Shown here one piece after another: positions 44,001 to 54,400 of a DNA stretch of 64,000 nucleotides. The DNA lies in contig CAJNDS010001114.1 in assembly GCA_905221605.1 (NCBI GenBank), positions 573,045-637,044 of the forward strand, in the 5' to 3' direction. The stretch's first letter is position 1. Each line of letters begins with the position of its first letter. Under the pieces are notes generated by a model that made no database searches, was not told the DNA's origin, and saw only the letters and a list, made by a program, of their open reading frames with translations. This stretch comes from Symbiodinium natans. Taxonomy: Eukaryota > Sar > Dinophyceae > Suessiales > Symbiodiniaceae. The translations under genes were made by a program, and so were the position numbers.

Positions 44001-44150
44001 CCTTAAAAAAGAAATACCGGCCCTATTTCAAATTTAAGGAATTTAAGAATTTAAGGCCTTTAAATTCCTTAAATTCCTTAAAAAAGAAATACCGGCCCTA
44101 TTTCCAATTTAAGGAATTTAAAGCGTTTAAATTCCTTAATTTCTTAAAAA
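41035..44150. repeat. AATTTAAGGAATTTAAGG satellite with quantised higher-order units
   Basis: Basic units of about 76 bp read AAATACCGGCCCTATTTCC, AATTTAAGGAATTTAAGG and AAATTCCTTAAATTCC, so the second and third parts are inverted. A marker unit with CGGCGGCCCCTATTTC occurs at 41035, 41336, 41638, 41933, 42152, 42448, 42669, 42965, 43185, 43562 and 43857. The spacings cluster near 220, 297 and 377 bp, that is, a fixed block plus one, two or three basic units. Confidence 0.93.
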
Positions 44151-44206
44151 AAAAAATAGCGCGCTTATTTCCGAAACCTTACAATATAAACAAAACAAAG
44201 AGGATT

Positions 44207-44235
44207 GCCAAATAGTACATAAAGGTCCTTCGTAC
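44207..44235 (-). repeat. Right terminal inverted repeat of the 13.1-kb insertion
   Basis: Starts GCCAAATAGTACATAAAGG and ends GTAC. Its complement matches 31102-31130 at 23 of 29 positions, and the inner 22 bases match at 21. Confidence 0.8.
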
Positions 44236-44484
44236 ATAGGGGTCTAGCACGTTCAAAGGCTTGAACCCTACAGGCGCTGAAGGTATACATGTCCTATCGG
44301 TTTTTAAACCATTACACCGTGTAAGAAGGTTTCGGGTCTTTTCGGGGTCTATCTCTAAATTTCTCACGGGGTTAACCCTGCAGGGTTTAAAGTTAAAGGT
44401 TTAGGGTTAAAGGTTAAGGCAATACCCATAGGATTAGAACCTTATAACCCTGTAGTGCACGAGGCTTAAACCCCTAAAACTTAA

Positions 44485-45115
44485 CAATCTTTTTCTCGAG
44501 AAAACCAGAAAAACCAAAAAAAAACAAAAAAAACATCTTTTCCAAAACTATGGGGCTGGTGCCTCCAAAAGATGGTTTTTTTGGTTTTCTCGAGAAAAAG
44601 ATGGTTTTTTTGGTTCGAAACCATCCTTTTTCTCGAGAAAAAGATGGTTTTTGAGCAGCCGCTCTTCGAAAAACCATCTTTTTCTCGAGAAAAAGATGGT
44701 TTTTGGAGATCTTGTCCTGGAAAAACCATGTTTTTCTCGAGAAAAAGATGGTTTCCGGAGGTCTTGTCCTGGAAAAACCATCTTTTTCTCGAGAAAAAGA
44801 TGGTTTTTGGAGGTCTTCTCCTGGTAAAGCCATCTTTTTCTCGAGAAAAATTTTTTTTCGAAGGGTGGTTGCTCAAAACCATCTTTTTCTCGAAAAAAAG
44901 ATGGTTTTTCCAGGACAAGACCTCCGGAAACCATCTTTTTCTCGAGAAAAACATGGTTTTTCCAGGACAAGATCTCCAAAAACCATCTTTTTCTCGAGAA
45001 AAAGATGGTTTTTCGAAGAGCGGCTGCTCAAAACCATCGTTTTCTCGAGAAAAAGATGGTTTCGAACCAAAAAACCATCTTTTTCTCGAGAAAACCAAAA
45101 AAACCATCTTTTGGA
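44485..45115. repeat. Array of CTCGAG-centred palindromes (element A)
   Basis: About ten copies of CCATCTTTTTCTCGAGAAAA extending to a perfect palindrome of about 34 bp centred on CTCGAG. Spacers vary, and CCAGGAGAAGACCTCC or its inverse recurs. The block ends in CTATGGGGCTGGTGCCTCC at one side and its inverse at the other. The long frames (FLEKK, FSREKDGF) are artefacts. Confidence 0.95.
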
Positions 45116-45235
45116 GGCCCCAGCCCCATAGTTTTGGAAAAGATGGTTTTTTTGGTTTTTTTGGTTTTTTGGTTTTTTGTTTTTTTGTTAGTTTCTTGTT
45201 TTGTTGTTTTTCCCTTGATCTGGCTAGGACTCGGA

Positions 45236-45314
45236 TGCCACCCGCGGTGGGTCCATTTGGGGGGGGTGAGCTATATATGGTCACCCCCCCCCAATGGACC
45301 CACCGCGGGTGGCA
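45236..45314. repeat. Palindromic junction between elements A and B
   Basis: Two 34-bp arms, 45236-45269 and 45281-45314, are inverted copies with one mismatch, separated by 11 bp (GCTATATATGG). They are the right end of A and the left end of B. The structure would extrude a strong hairpin. Confidence 0.9.
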
Positions 45315-48230
45315 ATCTTTGCAAAAGTACCGCAAATACCGATAAAACCTATGCTGTCTGGTGATTTTCCGGTGACCGGATTTTTGACTGTATTCCTTAA
45401 TTCACTCTCTCACACACACGGATGGTGTTTCTTTCTGTTGGCATTTGTTTATAATTTAAGACTTAGGCATTTAAACCTAAGCCTGCAAAAAAACCCTTAA
45501 CCTTTAAACCCTGTAGGGTTGAGGTTTCAAGGTTAAGGGTTTAAGATTTAGGCATTTGAACCCATGCCGGCAATTAAACCCTAAGCCCTTAACCTTTGAA
45601 TTCTATAGGGTTAAGATTTTTACAGGTTTAGGTTTAAGATGTAGGCATTTAAACCTGAGTCTGCAACTAATTTTAAACCCTTAACCTTTAAACCCTGTAG
45701 GGCTAAGGTTTAAAGGCTTAGGGTTTAAGATTTAGCCATTTAAACCTGTAGCCAAGCCCTTAACCTTTAAACCCTGTAGGGTTAAGATTTTGAAGGTTTA
45801 GGATGTAAGATTTAAGCATGTAAATCTCAGACTTCAATTAATTTTAAACCCTTAACCTTTAAACCCTGTTGGGCCAAGGTTTAAAGGTTTCGGGATTAAG
45901 ATTCAGGCATTTAAACCGATTCCGGCAATTAACGCTAAGCCTTTAACCTTAAAACCCTATAGGGTTAAGATATTTAATGGTTTAGGGTTTAAGTTTCAGG
46001 TTTAGGTATTTAGACCTATGCCCGACTGTTCATATTGAACCCGTAACCTTAAACCCTATAGGGATAAGATTTAGAGGTTTAGGATTCTTTACTTAGACAT
46101 TTAAATCTAAGCTTGCAATCAAACCGAAACCCTTAACCTTTAAAACCCTATAGGGTGAAGGTTTAAAGTTTTAGGGTTTAAGATTCAGACATTTAAACCT
46201 AAGACGGCAATTAACAATAACCCTGAACTTTTAAACCCTATAGGGTTTAAGGGTTAAAGGTTTGGGGTTTAAGATTTTGGCATTTAAACCTAAGTATGCA
46301 ATTAATTTGTCACCCTTAGCACCCTTAAACTTTGTAGTGTGAAGGTTTAAAGGTTTAGGGTTTAAGATTTAGACATTTAAACCTAAGCTCATAGAGTTTA
46401 AACCTTAAGGGTTTAAGGTTTAGGCATCTATTCCTTAACCCTAAACCCTCTAGGGTCAGGACCCTAAAGCCCTCGGCAATCAAGCCTAAACCCTTGACCT
46501 TCAAACCCCATAGGATGAAGGTTTGAAGGTTTGGGGTTTAAGGCTAAGGCATTTAAACCTAGAGGGCATTTAAGCCTTAACCCTAAACCCTTCAGGGCCA
46601 GAACCTTAGCACCCTATATGGATCTAGCACCTGCAGGTATACATCGGTTTTTAAACCATTACACCCTGTAAGAAGGTTTAGGGTCTTTTCGGGGTCTGTC
46701 TCTAAATTTCTCACGGGGTTAACCCTGCAGGGTTTAAAGTTAAAGGTTTAGGATTAAAGGTTTAGGCAATACCTGAAGGATTAGAAGTCTTCTCCTGGTA
46801 AAACCATCTTTTCTCGAGAAAAAGATTGTTTTTCGAAGGATGGTTGCTCAAAACCATCTTTTTCTCGAGAAAAAGATGGTTTCCAACCAAAAAACCATCT
46901 TTTTCTCGAGAAAACAAAAAAAAACCAAAAAAACAAAAAAAAAAACAATCTTTTCCAAAACTATGGGGCTGGGGCCTCCAAAAGATGGTTTTTTTGGTTT
47001 TCTCGAGAAAAAGATGGTTTTTTTGGTTCGAAACCATCTTTTTCTCGAGAGAAAGATGGTTTTTGGAGGTCTTCTCCTGGGAAAACCATCTTTTTCTCGA
47101 GAAAAAGATGGTTTTTGGAGGTCTTCTCCTGGTAAAACCATCTTTTTCTCGAGAAAAAGATGGTTTTTCGAAGGATGGTTGCTCAAAACAATCTTTTTCT
47201 CGAGAAAAAGATTGTTTCGAACCAAAAAACCATCTTTTTCTCGAGAAAACCAAAAAAACCAAAAAAACCAAAAAAACCAAAAAAAAACCAAAAAAACCAT
47301 CTTTTCCAAAACTATGGGGCTGGGGCCTTCAAGAGATGGTTTTTTTGGTTTTCTCGAGAAAAAGATGGTTTTTTTGGTTCGAAACCATCTTTTTCTCGAG
47401 AAAAAGATGGTTTTTGAGCAGCCGCTCTTCTAAAAACCATCTTTTTCTCGAGAAAAAGATGGTTTTACCAGGAGAAGACCTCCAAAAACCATCTTTTTCT
47501 CGAGAAAAAGATGGTTTCGAACCAAAAAACCATCTTTTTCTCGAGAAAACCAAAAAAACCAAAAAAAACAAAAAAACCATCTTTTCCAAAACTATGGGGC
47601 TGGGGCCTTCAAGAGATGGTTTTTTTTGGTTTTTTTGGTTTTTTTGGTTTTTGTGGCCATCAGAAAGATGGTTTTTTGTTCGAAAAACCATCTTTTTCTC
47701 GAGAAAAGATGGTTTTAAAAATTTTTACCAGGAGAAGAACCTCCAAATGAACCATCTTTTCTCGAGAAAAAGATGGTTCCGAACCAAAACCATCTTTTTC
47801 TCGGGGGAAAAACCAAAAAAAACCAAAAAATCAAAAAAAAAAAACCATCTTTTCCAAAACTATGGGGCTGTGGCCTCCAAAGATGGTTTTTTTTGGTTTT
47901 TGTTTGGTTTTCCTCGAGAAAAAGATGGTTTTTGGTTCGAACCATCTTTTTCTCGAGAAAAAGATGGTTTTTGGAGGTCTTCTCCTGGGAAAACCATCTT
48001 TTTCTCGAGAAAAAGATGGTTTCGAACCAAAAAAACCATCTTTTTCTCGAGAAAACCAAAAAAACCATCTTTTGGAGGCCCCAGCCCCATAGTTTTGGAA
48101 AAGATGGTTTTTTTTGTTTTTTTGGTTTTTTGGTTTTTTGTTTTTTTGTTAGTTTCTTGTTTTGTTGTTTTTCCCTTGATCTGGCTAGGACTCGGATGCC
48201 ACCCGCGGTGGGTCCATTTGGGGGGGGTGA
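45281..48230 (+). mobile_element. Element B: uninterrupted 2.95-kb relative of element A
   Basis: Both 34-bp ends are present (45281-45314 and 48197-48230). The interior has the same order as A: diverged repeat block (45490-46615), the unfilled insertion site (46616-46625), a short unique block (46626-46780), CTCGAG palindromes (46795-48060) and the right end. The right 170 bp of A and B are almost identical, whereas the left blocks differ at many sites. No coding sequence is recognisable. Confidence 0.75.
46795..48115. repeat. Array of CTCGAG-centred palindromes (element B)
   Basis: Longer version of the 44485-45115 array with about fifteen palindromes and three copies of an internal boundary block (AACTATGGGGCTGGGGCC). 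T-rich stretches made of GGTTTTTTT repeats lie between. Frames as long as 490 codons arise from the repeat and are not genes. Confidence 0.95.
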
Positions 48231-48232
48231 GC

Positions 48233-48691
48233 ATATATATATATATATACATATTAAGCTATGTGAAACTCTGTATTGACATATACATACCTATGTAGAT
48301 ATAGCTGTGTTAAACGAATCTTGCTAAACTCATGCAACACTACTAAACACATATATATTTGTATACATATATATAGACATAGATATAGATATAGATATAG
48401 ATATATAGATATATAGATATATAGATATATAGATATATAGATATATAGATATATAGATATATAGATATATAGATATATAGATATATAGATATATAGATAT
48501 ATAGATATATAGATATATAGATATAGATATAGATATAGATATAGATATAGATGTGTTAAACTAATCTTGCTAAACTCATGTAACACTGCTAAACAACGAA
48601 AACGAGCCTTACAAGTACGAATAGGTCGGCCCGGGCACAGGAAGCCCCAAAAGTCTGAAACGGGCCCCCACTTGATGAACCGCTCCCCAGC

Positions 48692-48722
<31 letters not shown>

Positions 48723-48957
48723 CTCGTCGGGCTTGGCTCTGAAGCCCCCGCAGCGAGGGGCCAGTAACAGGGGCAGTAGCAAGGCAGTGGCAGCTGCGAC
48801 TCCAGGCAAGCATTTACTATGTTCGTTTCCCCCGAAAAAGGGGCACCCCTTTCACACACTGCCAAAACGTTGACTCCTGGTTGCAGAGCCCACCCAAACA
48901 ATTATGGTAAACCTATTCTTGGATCTGCTTGGAGGCACACAAAGCCAGGCGCCTGGC
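48233..48957. repeat. TA, GATATA microsatellites and a 30-C run
   Basis: TA run at 48233-48252; (GATATA)n or (AGATAT)n at 48375-48550, flanked by similar GTGTTAAACNAATCTTGCTA words at 48309 and 48553; about 30 C at 48691-48720. Between this and the phosphatase the minus strand has an AG|G at about 48872, but it leads to a stop within twenty codons. The missing C-terminal phosphatase exons were not found here. Confidence 0.8.
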
Positions 48958-51108
48958 CTCCGACTTCATCTCATGCGATCGGATGACGCACGAGAGGCCG
49001 TTCTGCGCGCAAAACCCTCAGCTGCACCGTGCCATCACTGCAAGCAATCATAGGAAAAAGATGATCTTCAATTCCGGGCAGATGCGGACAAGATGTACTT
49101 GTGGACATTTGCAGGCGCTCTCATTAATGACAAAGATGTAGCAATTCTAGAATGGAAAGACGTTGTCAAGACATGTAAAAGACCGGCTCCCCCCATCACA
49201 CCGACTTGGGCACTGTCGAGATGCGTTGAGTCACATCGGGTCCGAAGAGGATGCCACCGCCTCGCAATTCGTTCTATGCAGGTTCCTTTGTTTGGTACCC
49301 TGAGCTGAAGGAATATATATGTGATACAAGAGATCCCCCAAACTGGACAAGGGCCCCTCCGTCGTCCGATTTTCATGGACTCTATGGCCTCTGAGAAAGG
49401 AGTCAGGAAGCTCTCAGTCTCAATCCCCCTGCCAAAACCCACCCTGACGAGAACGCCCCTGCGGACTCCCAGCGCTCCTCGGGGGGATGGGGCATAGCCA
49501 TCCCTTTCCATCGGATCCGACCACAGCAGGTCCTGGGAGAGTTGAGTTGGGTTGTAAAGATGATGAAGCTTTTGTCTGTTTTGCTGTCCTGCCACTACAT
49601 GCTTGCAACAGGGAAAGCCACAAACATGCACGAAACCTCAGCCTTTGCCGCTGGATGCTCTCTGTCAAGCGGCCAGCATCAGCTGGTCGGCGACTTCGTC
49701 GGGCTCGCGCTTGCGATCCAGCTGGGCGATCTCGGAGAGGAGTACGCCCTCCTGGGAGTAATCGAACGACGAATCTACCCGCATCTGCGCTCCTTTTTTG
49801 CCCTCTATATACCTGGCAGAATGTCCAAAAATCTTCGGCCCTTGAAGGCCCGTGTCCCCCTCCGCCCAGGGCCTTCGAACTGAGGCCGCCGTGGACCACG
49901 AAAACGCTGTCGTTGACCTTGTCAAAGAAACTTCTGTTTGGGGCTACTTGCGTCCCGCTTAAAAATTCGGAAGCCAAGAGGAAGCGAAGGGTTTTATGAG
50001 TCAAAGGGTCACGAGTGGGGGTGTCGTGCTTACGGTGCCACTTCTGTCCTCGGTTGGGGCCTCAGACTGACATATGGACTTGCATACGGCTGTGTTTTTC
50101 GAAACATCCCTGATTCGCTCTGAGACGCCAGAGTTGCCAGAGGCAAATTGTTGAAGGCCTCCGCAAACTTCCGAAACAATTCCTCACCGAGCGGAGTGAG
50201 CGGGTCTGGGCAGTTCGGGGATGCGAACATGTCTCTGGCACAAGAAAGCTCCAAGGCTCGTTGCTGTACTTCTGCTCGGTTTCCTGCCTTGGGAGACCGA
50301 AAGCAACTACTGAGTCACCACTGCCACCTCTCTGGCCTTATGCCCCCCGCTACAGTGTAGGCCCGACTGACCGAGAGAACCTAAAGAGCCGAAACACTCT
50401 CGGGGCATTTCTCGGCATCGCTGCCTCGACGTAAGTCGACGCGTAGCTTAGGGCACATTCCAAACGTAATCCCAATCCCAAGCAATTTGGCATTTCCTAC
50501 TTCACAGCAAACCTTCACATCGCAACCCTCCATGTCTAGGGACATCAAACAAGAACCACCGACCAGCTACCGGTGCCGACATGCCAACTATACCGCACAA
50601 CCCACAACAGATTCCAGCCGCATCACTGCCTCATTCGATACTCGCGCCCCCTTACCCAAGAGTTCTAGACGGTGCTCCCCCCACCCCCCCCGAGAGCTTT
50701 CTTCGGATTCGGATGGGCAGCATGAAGCCATAGAGCGCGTTCATCCGAACCGCTTCCTCGGCTCGCCAAACCACCCCCCCTTCGTATCGACAACCGAAAG
50801 AACTGGCAGCGAGCAAAGAAAGGAACCGCTGCGTCTTGGCTCTGCCAAGCAGCATGGTTACCCCGGTTCAGGTGCACGCAGCTCGGTGCCGCGACCTTGG
50901 CGTTCGCAGAAGGGTCTTGAATCACCAAAGGCCTCTAAGAGCTTCTTCTGAAGGTCAGTTTCATGATGTTTCATGTATTTTCATGTGTAGCTCTAGCTGA
51001 TTGCGTCAGATTCCGTCTTTCTCTTCGAAATCTCGCAAACCCTGGGATGGGCGCCTTCATCGCAAGCAGCAGCAGCGCCACCTCTACAGAAAATTGGCCG
51101 CGGTCCAC
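48958..51108 (-). CDS. PPP-family serine/threonine protein phosphatase, partial (ten exons)
   Basis: Ten minus-strand exons: 51055-51108, 50854-50895, 50722-50756, 50260-50287, 50129-50182, 49873-49917, 49671-49751, 49478-49532, 49225-49260 and 48958-49016 (489 nt, one frame of 163 codons). In order they give VDRGQFSVEV (active-site GDxVDRG motif), HLNRGNH|E (GNHE; catalytic Asn and His), MNALYGF, ELFRKFAEAFNNLPLATL, VNDSVFVVHGGL (metal-ligand His), EIAQLDRKREP, DLLWSDP, GILFGPDVTQR and NGLSCVIRSHE (metal-ligand His). Spacing between motifs matches PP5- and PP1-type catalytic cores with no gaps, so the exon joins are well determined. These enzymes remove phosphate from Ser/Thr of proteins with a two-metal centre. 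Donors are GC eight times and GA twice; all acceptors are AG|G. The N-terminal GDxHG exon lies at or beyond the gap at 51345 and the C-terminal SAPNYC exon was not found. Confidence 0.88.
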
Positions 51109-51344
51109 CTTGGAACCACGTTCGGGAGACTGACTTGAAGAGCACTTTGAAAAGGGGTGCCTTTCAGCGGCTACGGGGCAGATTGGAAGAAAAAAAAACA
51201 GCTGCACAAAACCCGGATGTTGCCCAAATGCCGAGCCGCAAAGTCGCCATTGAAGAGGTAGTGATTCTGTGGGGACGGGTCCTGAGCTGAACCCGGATTC
51301 AAAGCCCCATAGGCCCATAGGTGGCTGAGACGCCCTTGTCATTT
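51109..51344. other. Sequence upstream of the first visible phosphatase exon
   Basis: Should hold an intron and possibly the exon with GDxHG and the first GD of GDxVDRG. I could not identify it. The sequence is unrelated to the repeat on the other side of the gap. Confidence 0.5.
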
Positions 51345-51444
51345 NNNNNNNNNNNNNNNNNNNNNNNNNNNNNNNNNNNNNNNNNNNNNNNNNNNNNNNN
51401 NNNNNNNNNNNNNNNNNNNNNNNNNNNNNNNNNNNNNNNNNNNN
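51345..51444. other. Assembly gap (100 N)
   Basis: Exactly 100 N, the usual placeholder for a gap of unknown length. The left flank is phosphatase-gene DNA and the right flank starts within the satellite copy, so the two sides need not be adjacent in the genome. Confidence 1.
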
Positions 51445-54400
51445 AAAAGAAAGGAAGGAGAGCTAGAGAGAGGATGGAGAGATAGAGAGGGGAAATGAAG
51501 GACAAAGACCGTGGAAGCAAGGAGTGAGCGATGCTCGGGAAGTAAGCGTAAGGGTGAGGAAAACGAACAGTGGATAACAAAAACAAGTGTCCTGCCCCAC
51601 CTCTTCTCGTTTCTTCTTGATTTTCTCCGTCTCCTTGTTGTTCTCCAAGCAATCCTGTTTCCACCATCGCTTCCTCCTTCCTCTTCTTCATTGTTTCTGT
51701 GTCCTTCACCCTGTTTCCCTCGCTGTCGCTCTTCCGCTGCCTTCCTTCTTCCTCTTCTCCCTGATTACTGTCTCCTTCTCTTTGCTTCTCTATCTGTCTC
51801 CATCTCTCTCACTCCGGCGCCGCCCTGTGTTTCTGTTCATTGCTCATCCTTTCTGACTTTACGAGGCAGAACCTGTACAAACGATGGGCCCTGTTCTGGA
51901 CATGGCCCTGCACTGCCTCTTTCAACACACTCCAAACCCTCTGAGCTTCCCCCAAGAGTTTCAGGCGGCCTTCAGAGAGCGTCCCCAAGGGGCCTCCAAG
52001 AGTGAAGGAGAGGTGTCAGAGGAGGACCCTTTCCCCACATTGCTAAGAACAAAACAAGAGAAAAGAACACAGAGACATGTAGAGAGCTGTGGAAGCTGGT
52101 TAGAAGGGGCAGGGGAAGTCCTCCTTCCATCTCATCATTCCCTTCATTCTCCTTGCTTAACCTTGCCCTTGCGCTACTCCCCTAATGACACAAAGAAGAG
52201 AGGAGGAAAGGCTCGTGGGATGGACGCGAGAAAAGGGAGAGCGGAGAAAGGAGGAGAACGAACGTGGGAAAAGAAAGGAAGGAGAGCTAGAGAGAGGATG
52301 GAGAGATAGAGAGGGGAAATGAAGGACAAAGACCGTGGAAGAAAGAAGTGAGCGATGCTCGGGAAGTAAGCGTAAGGGTGAGGAAAACGAACAGTGGATA
52401 ACAAAAACAAGTGTCCTGCCCCACTTCTTCTCGTTTCTTCTTGATTTTCTCCGTCTCCTTGTTGTTCTCCAAGCAATCCTGTTTCCACCATCGCTTCCTC
52501 CTTCCTGTTGCTCATTGTTTCTGTTTCCTTCACCCTATTTCCCTCGCTGTCGCTCTTCCGCTGCCTTCCTTCTTCCTCGTCTCCCTGATTACTGTCTCCT
52601 TCTCTTTGCTTCTCTATCTGTCTCCATCTCTCTCACTCCGGCGTCCCCCGGTGTTTTCTGTTCATTGCTCATTCTTACGAGGCAGACACTGCGCAAACGA
52701 TGGGTCCTGTTCTGGACATGGTCCTGCACTGCCTCTTTCCACACACTCCAACCATCTCTGAGCCTCCACAAAATTTCACACGCCTTCTCCCCAAAAACCC
52801 TCCAAGAGTGTGTCAGAGGAGGACCCTTTCCCCACATTGGTAAGAAGAAAAACAAGAGAAAAGATCACAAAGACATGTGGAGAAGTGTGGAAGGAGCAGG
52901 AGAAGTCCCCCTTCCATCATATCATTCCCTTCTTTCTTTTTGCTTAACCTTGCCCTTCTTCTATCCCCCCCTACTTAATGACAAACGGAACAGCGGAGGA
53001 AGGGGTCATGGAATGGACACGAGAAAAGCGAGAGCGGAGAAAGGAGGAGAGCGAACATGGAGATAAAAAAAGGAGGGAGAGCTAGAGAGAGGATAGAGAG
53101 AAAGAGAGGGGAAATGAAGGACAAAGACCGCCCATCCTTTACGAGGCAGACCCTGCGCAAACGATGGGTCCTGTTCTGGGCATGGTCCTGCGCTGCCTCT
53201 TTCCACAAAATTTCACACGCCTTCTTTTCAAGGGGCCTCCACGAGTGAAGGAGAGGTGTCAGAGGAGGACCCTTTCCCCACGTTGCTAAGAAGAAACCAA
53301 GAGAAAAGAACACAGAGACATGCAGGGAGAGCTGTGGAAGGTAGTTACAAGGCGCAGGAGCAGTCCTCCTTCGATCTTATCACGCCCTTCATTCTCCTCG
53401 CTTAACCTTGCCCCCGAGAAAAGGGAGAGCGGAGAAAGGAGGAGAACGAACATGGAACAAGAAAGGAAGGAGAGCTAGAGAGAGGATAGAGAGATAGAGA
53501 GGAGAAATGAAGAACAAAGACCGTGGAAGAAAGGAGTGAGCGATGCTCGCAGAAACAAGTGCCCTGCCCTACCTATTCCCTTTTCTTCTTGATCTTCCCT
53601 GACCCCCTTTTGTTCTCCAAGCGACCCTCTTTTCACCGTCGCTTCCTCCTTCCTCTTTTGTGTCCTTCACCCTGTTTCCCTATATGTCGCTCTTCCACTG
53701 TCTTCGTTCTTCCTCTTCTTCATGATTACCGTCTCCTTCTCTTTGCTTCGCTGTCTGTCCCCATCTCTTTCACTCCGGAGCCCCCCCGGTGTTGCCTATG
53801 CATTGCCCATCCTTTCTGACTTTACGAGGCAGACCCTGTACAAACGATGGGCCCTGCTCTGGACATGGTCCTGCGCTGCCCACATTGCTAAGAAGAAAAC
53901 TATTTTGCTTTTAACATCCAAACCCTCTCTGCGTAGAGATACTCTGGGGTTGGGCACTCCAGGGACACTCTGGGGCTGGGCATTCCAAACACAGTGGGGT
54001 TGGGCACTCCAGGGAGACTCTCCGGGGACACTGGGGTTGGGCGTTCCAGGTCTGGGTTGGGCGCCCCAGAAACACTTTGCGGGTTGGGCACTCCCGGGCG
54101 AGGAGAAGAGTTCTGGGCGAGGAGAAGAGTTGCGTTTAAGATCTAACAACCCCACACCGAGGGTGGGGAACAAGAGAAAAGAACACAAAGACAAAGGTAG
54201 TTAGAAGGAGCAGGAGAAGTCCTCCTTCCATCTCATCATTCCCTTCATTCTCCTTGCTTAACCATGCATGCCCCTTGTTCTATCCGCCTACTTAATGACA
54301 AAAGGAACAGAGGAGGAAAGGGTCAAAAGGAGAGCGGAGAAAGGAGGAGAACGAACATGGGAATAGAGAGAGGATAGATAGATGGAGAGGAGAAAAGAAG

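Larger units (their letters stand above)
31102..44235. mobile_element. 13,134-bp satellite-filled insertion with 29-bp TIRs and 10-bp TSD
   Basis: Left terminus 31102-31130 and right terminus 44207-44235 are inverted copies, 23 of 29 identical, with the core GGACCTTTATGTA and TATTTGGC shared. They are bracketed by the exact 10-bp duplication. A 9-11-bp target duplication is typical of Mutator-like elements, although TIRs there are often longer. The interior holds no recognisable transposase; it is satellite DNA plus one short non-repetitive island (36.16-36.75 kb). It is therefore probably a non-autonomous element that carries or has accumulated satellites. A second copy of the interior occupies 51445-64000. 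Confidence 0.75.
29752..45269 (+). mobile_element. Element A: TIR-bearing element interrupted by a 13.1-kb insertion
   Basis: Left end starts TCACCCCCCCC...AATGGACCCACCGCGGG; right end (45236-45269) is its inverted copy. After removing 31102-44235 the remainder (about 2.4 kb) is colinear with element B: a left block of diverged AACCTTTAAACCC repeats (29752-31091), a short block beginning TAGGGGTCTAGCAC (44236-44430), an array of CTCGAG-centred palindromes (44490-45110) and a right end. No coding sequence is recognisable. It is probably a non-autonomous element of DNA-transposon type. Confidence 0.7.

Noticed and set aside
46826-48298. 490-codon plus-strand frame
   Set aside because: Made of CTCGAG-palindrome repeats and GGTTTTTT runs. 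Several overlapping frames on both strands are open in the same way.
50854-50895. Catalytic Glu of RGNHE replaced by Ala in the phosphatase
   Set aside because: This appears only if the frame is read through. Splicing from the GC donor after GNH to the AG|G at 50756 restores Glu, followed by MNALYGF.
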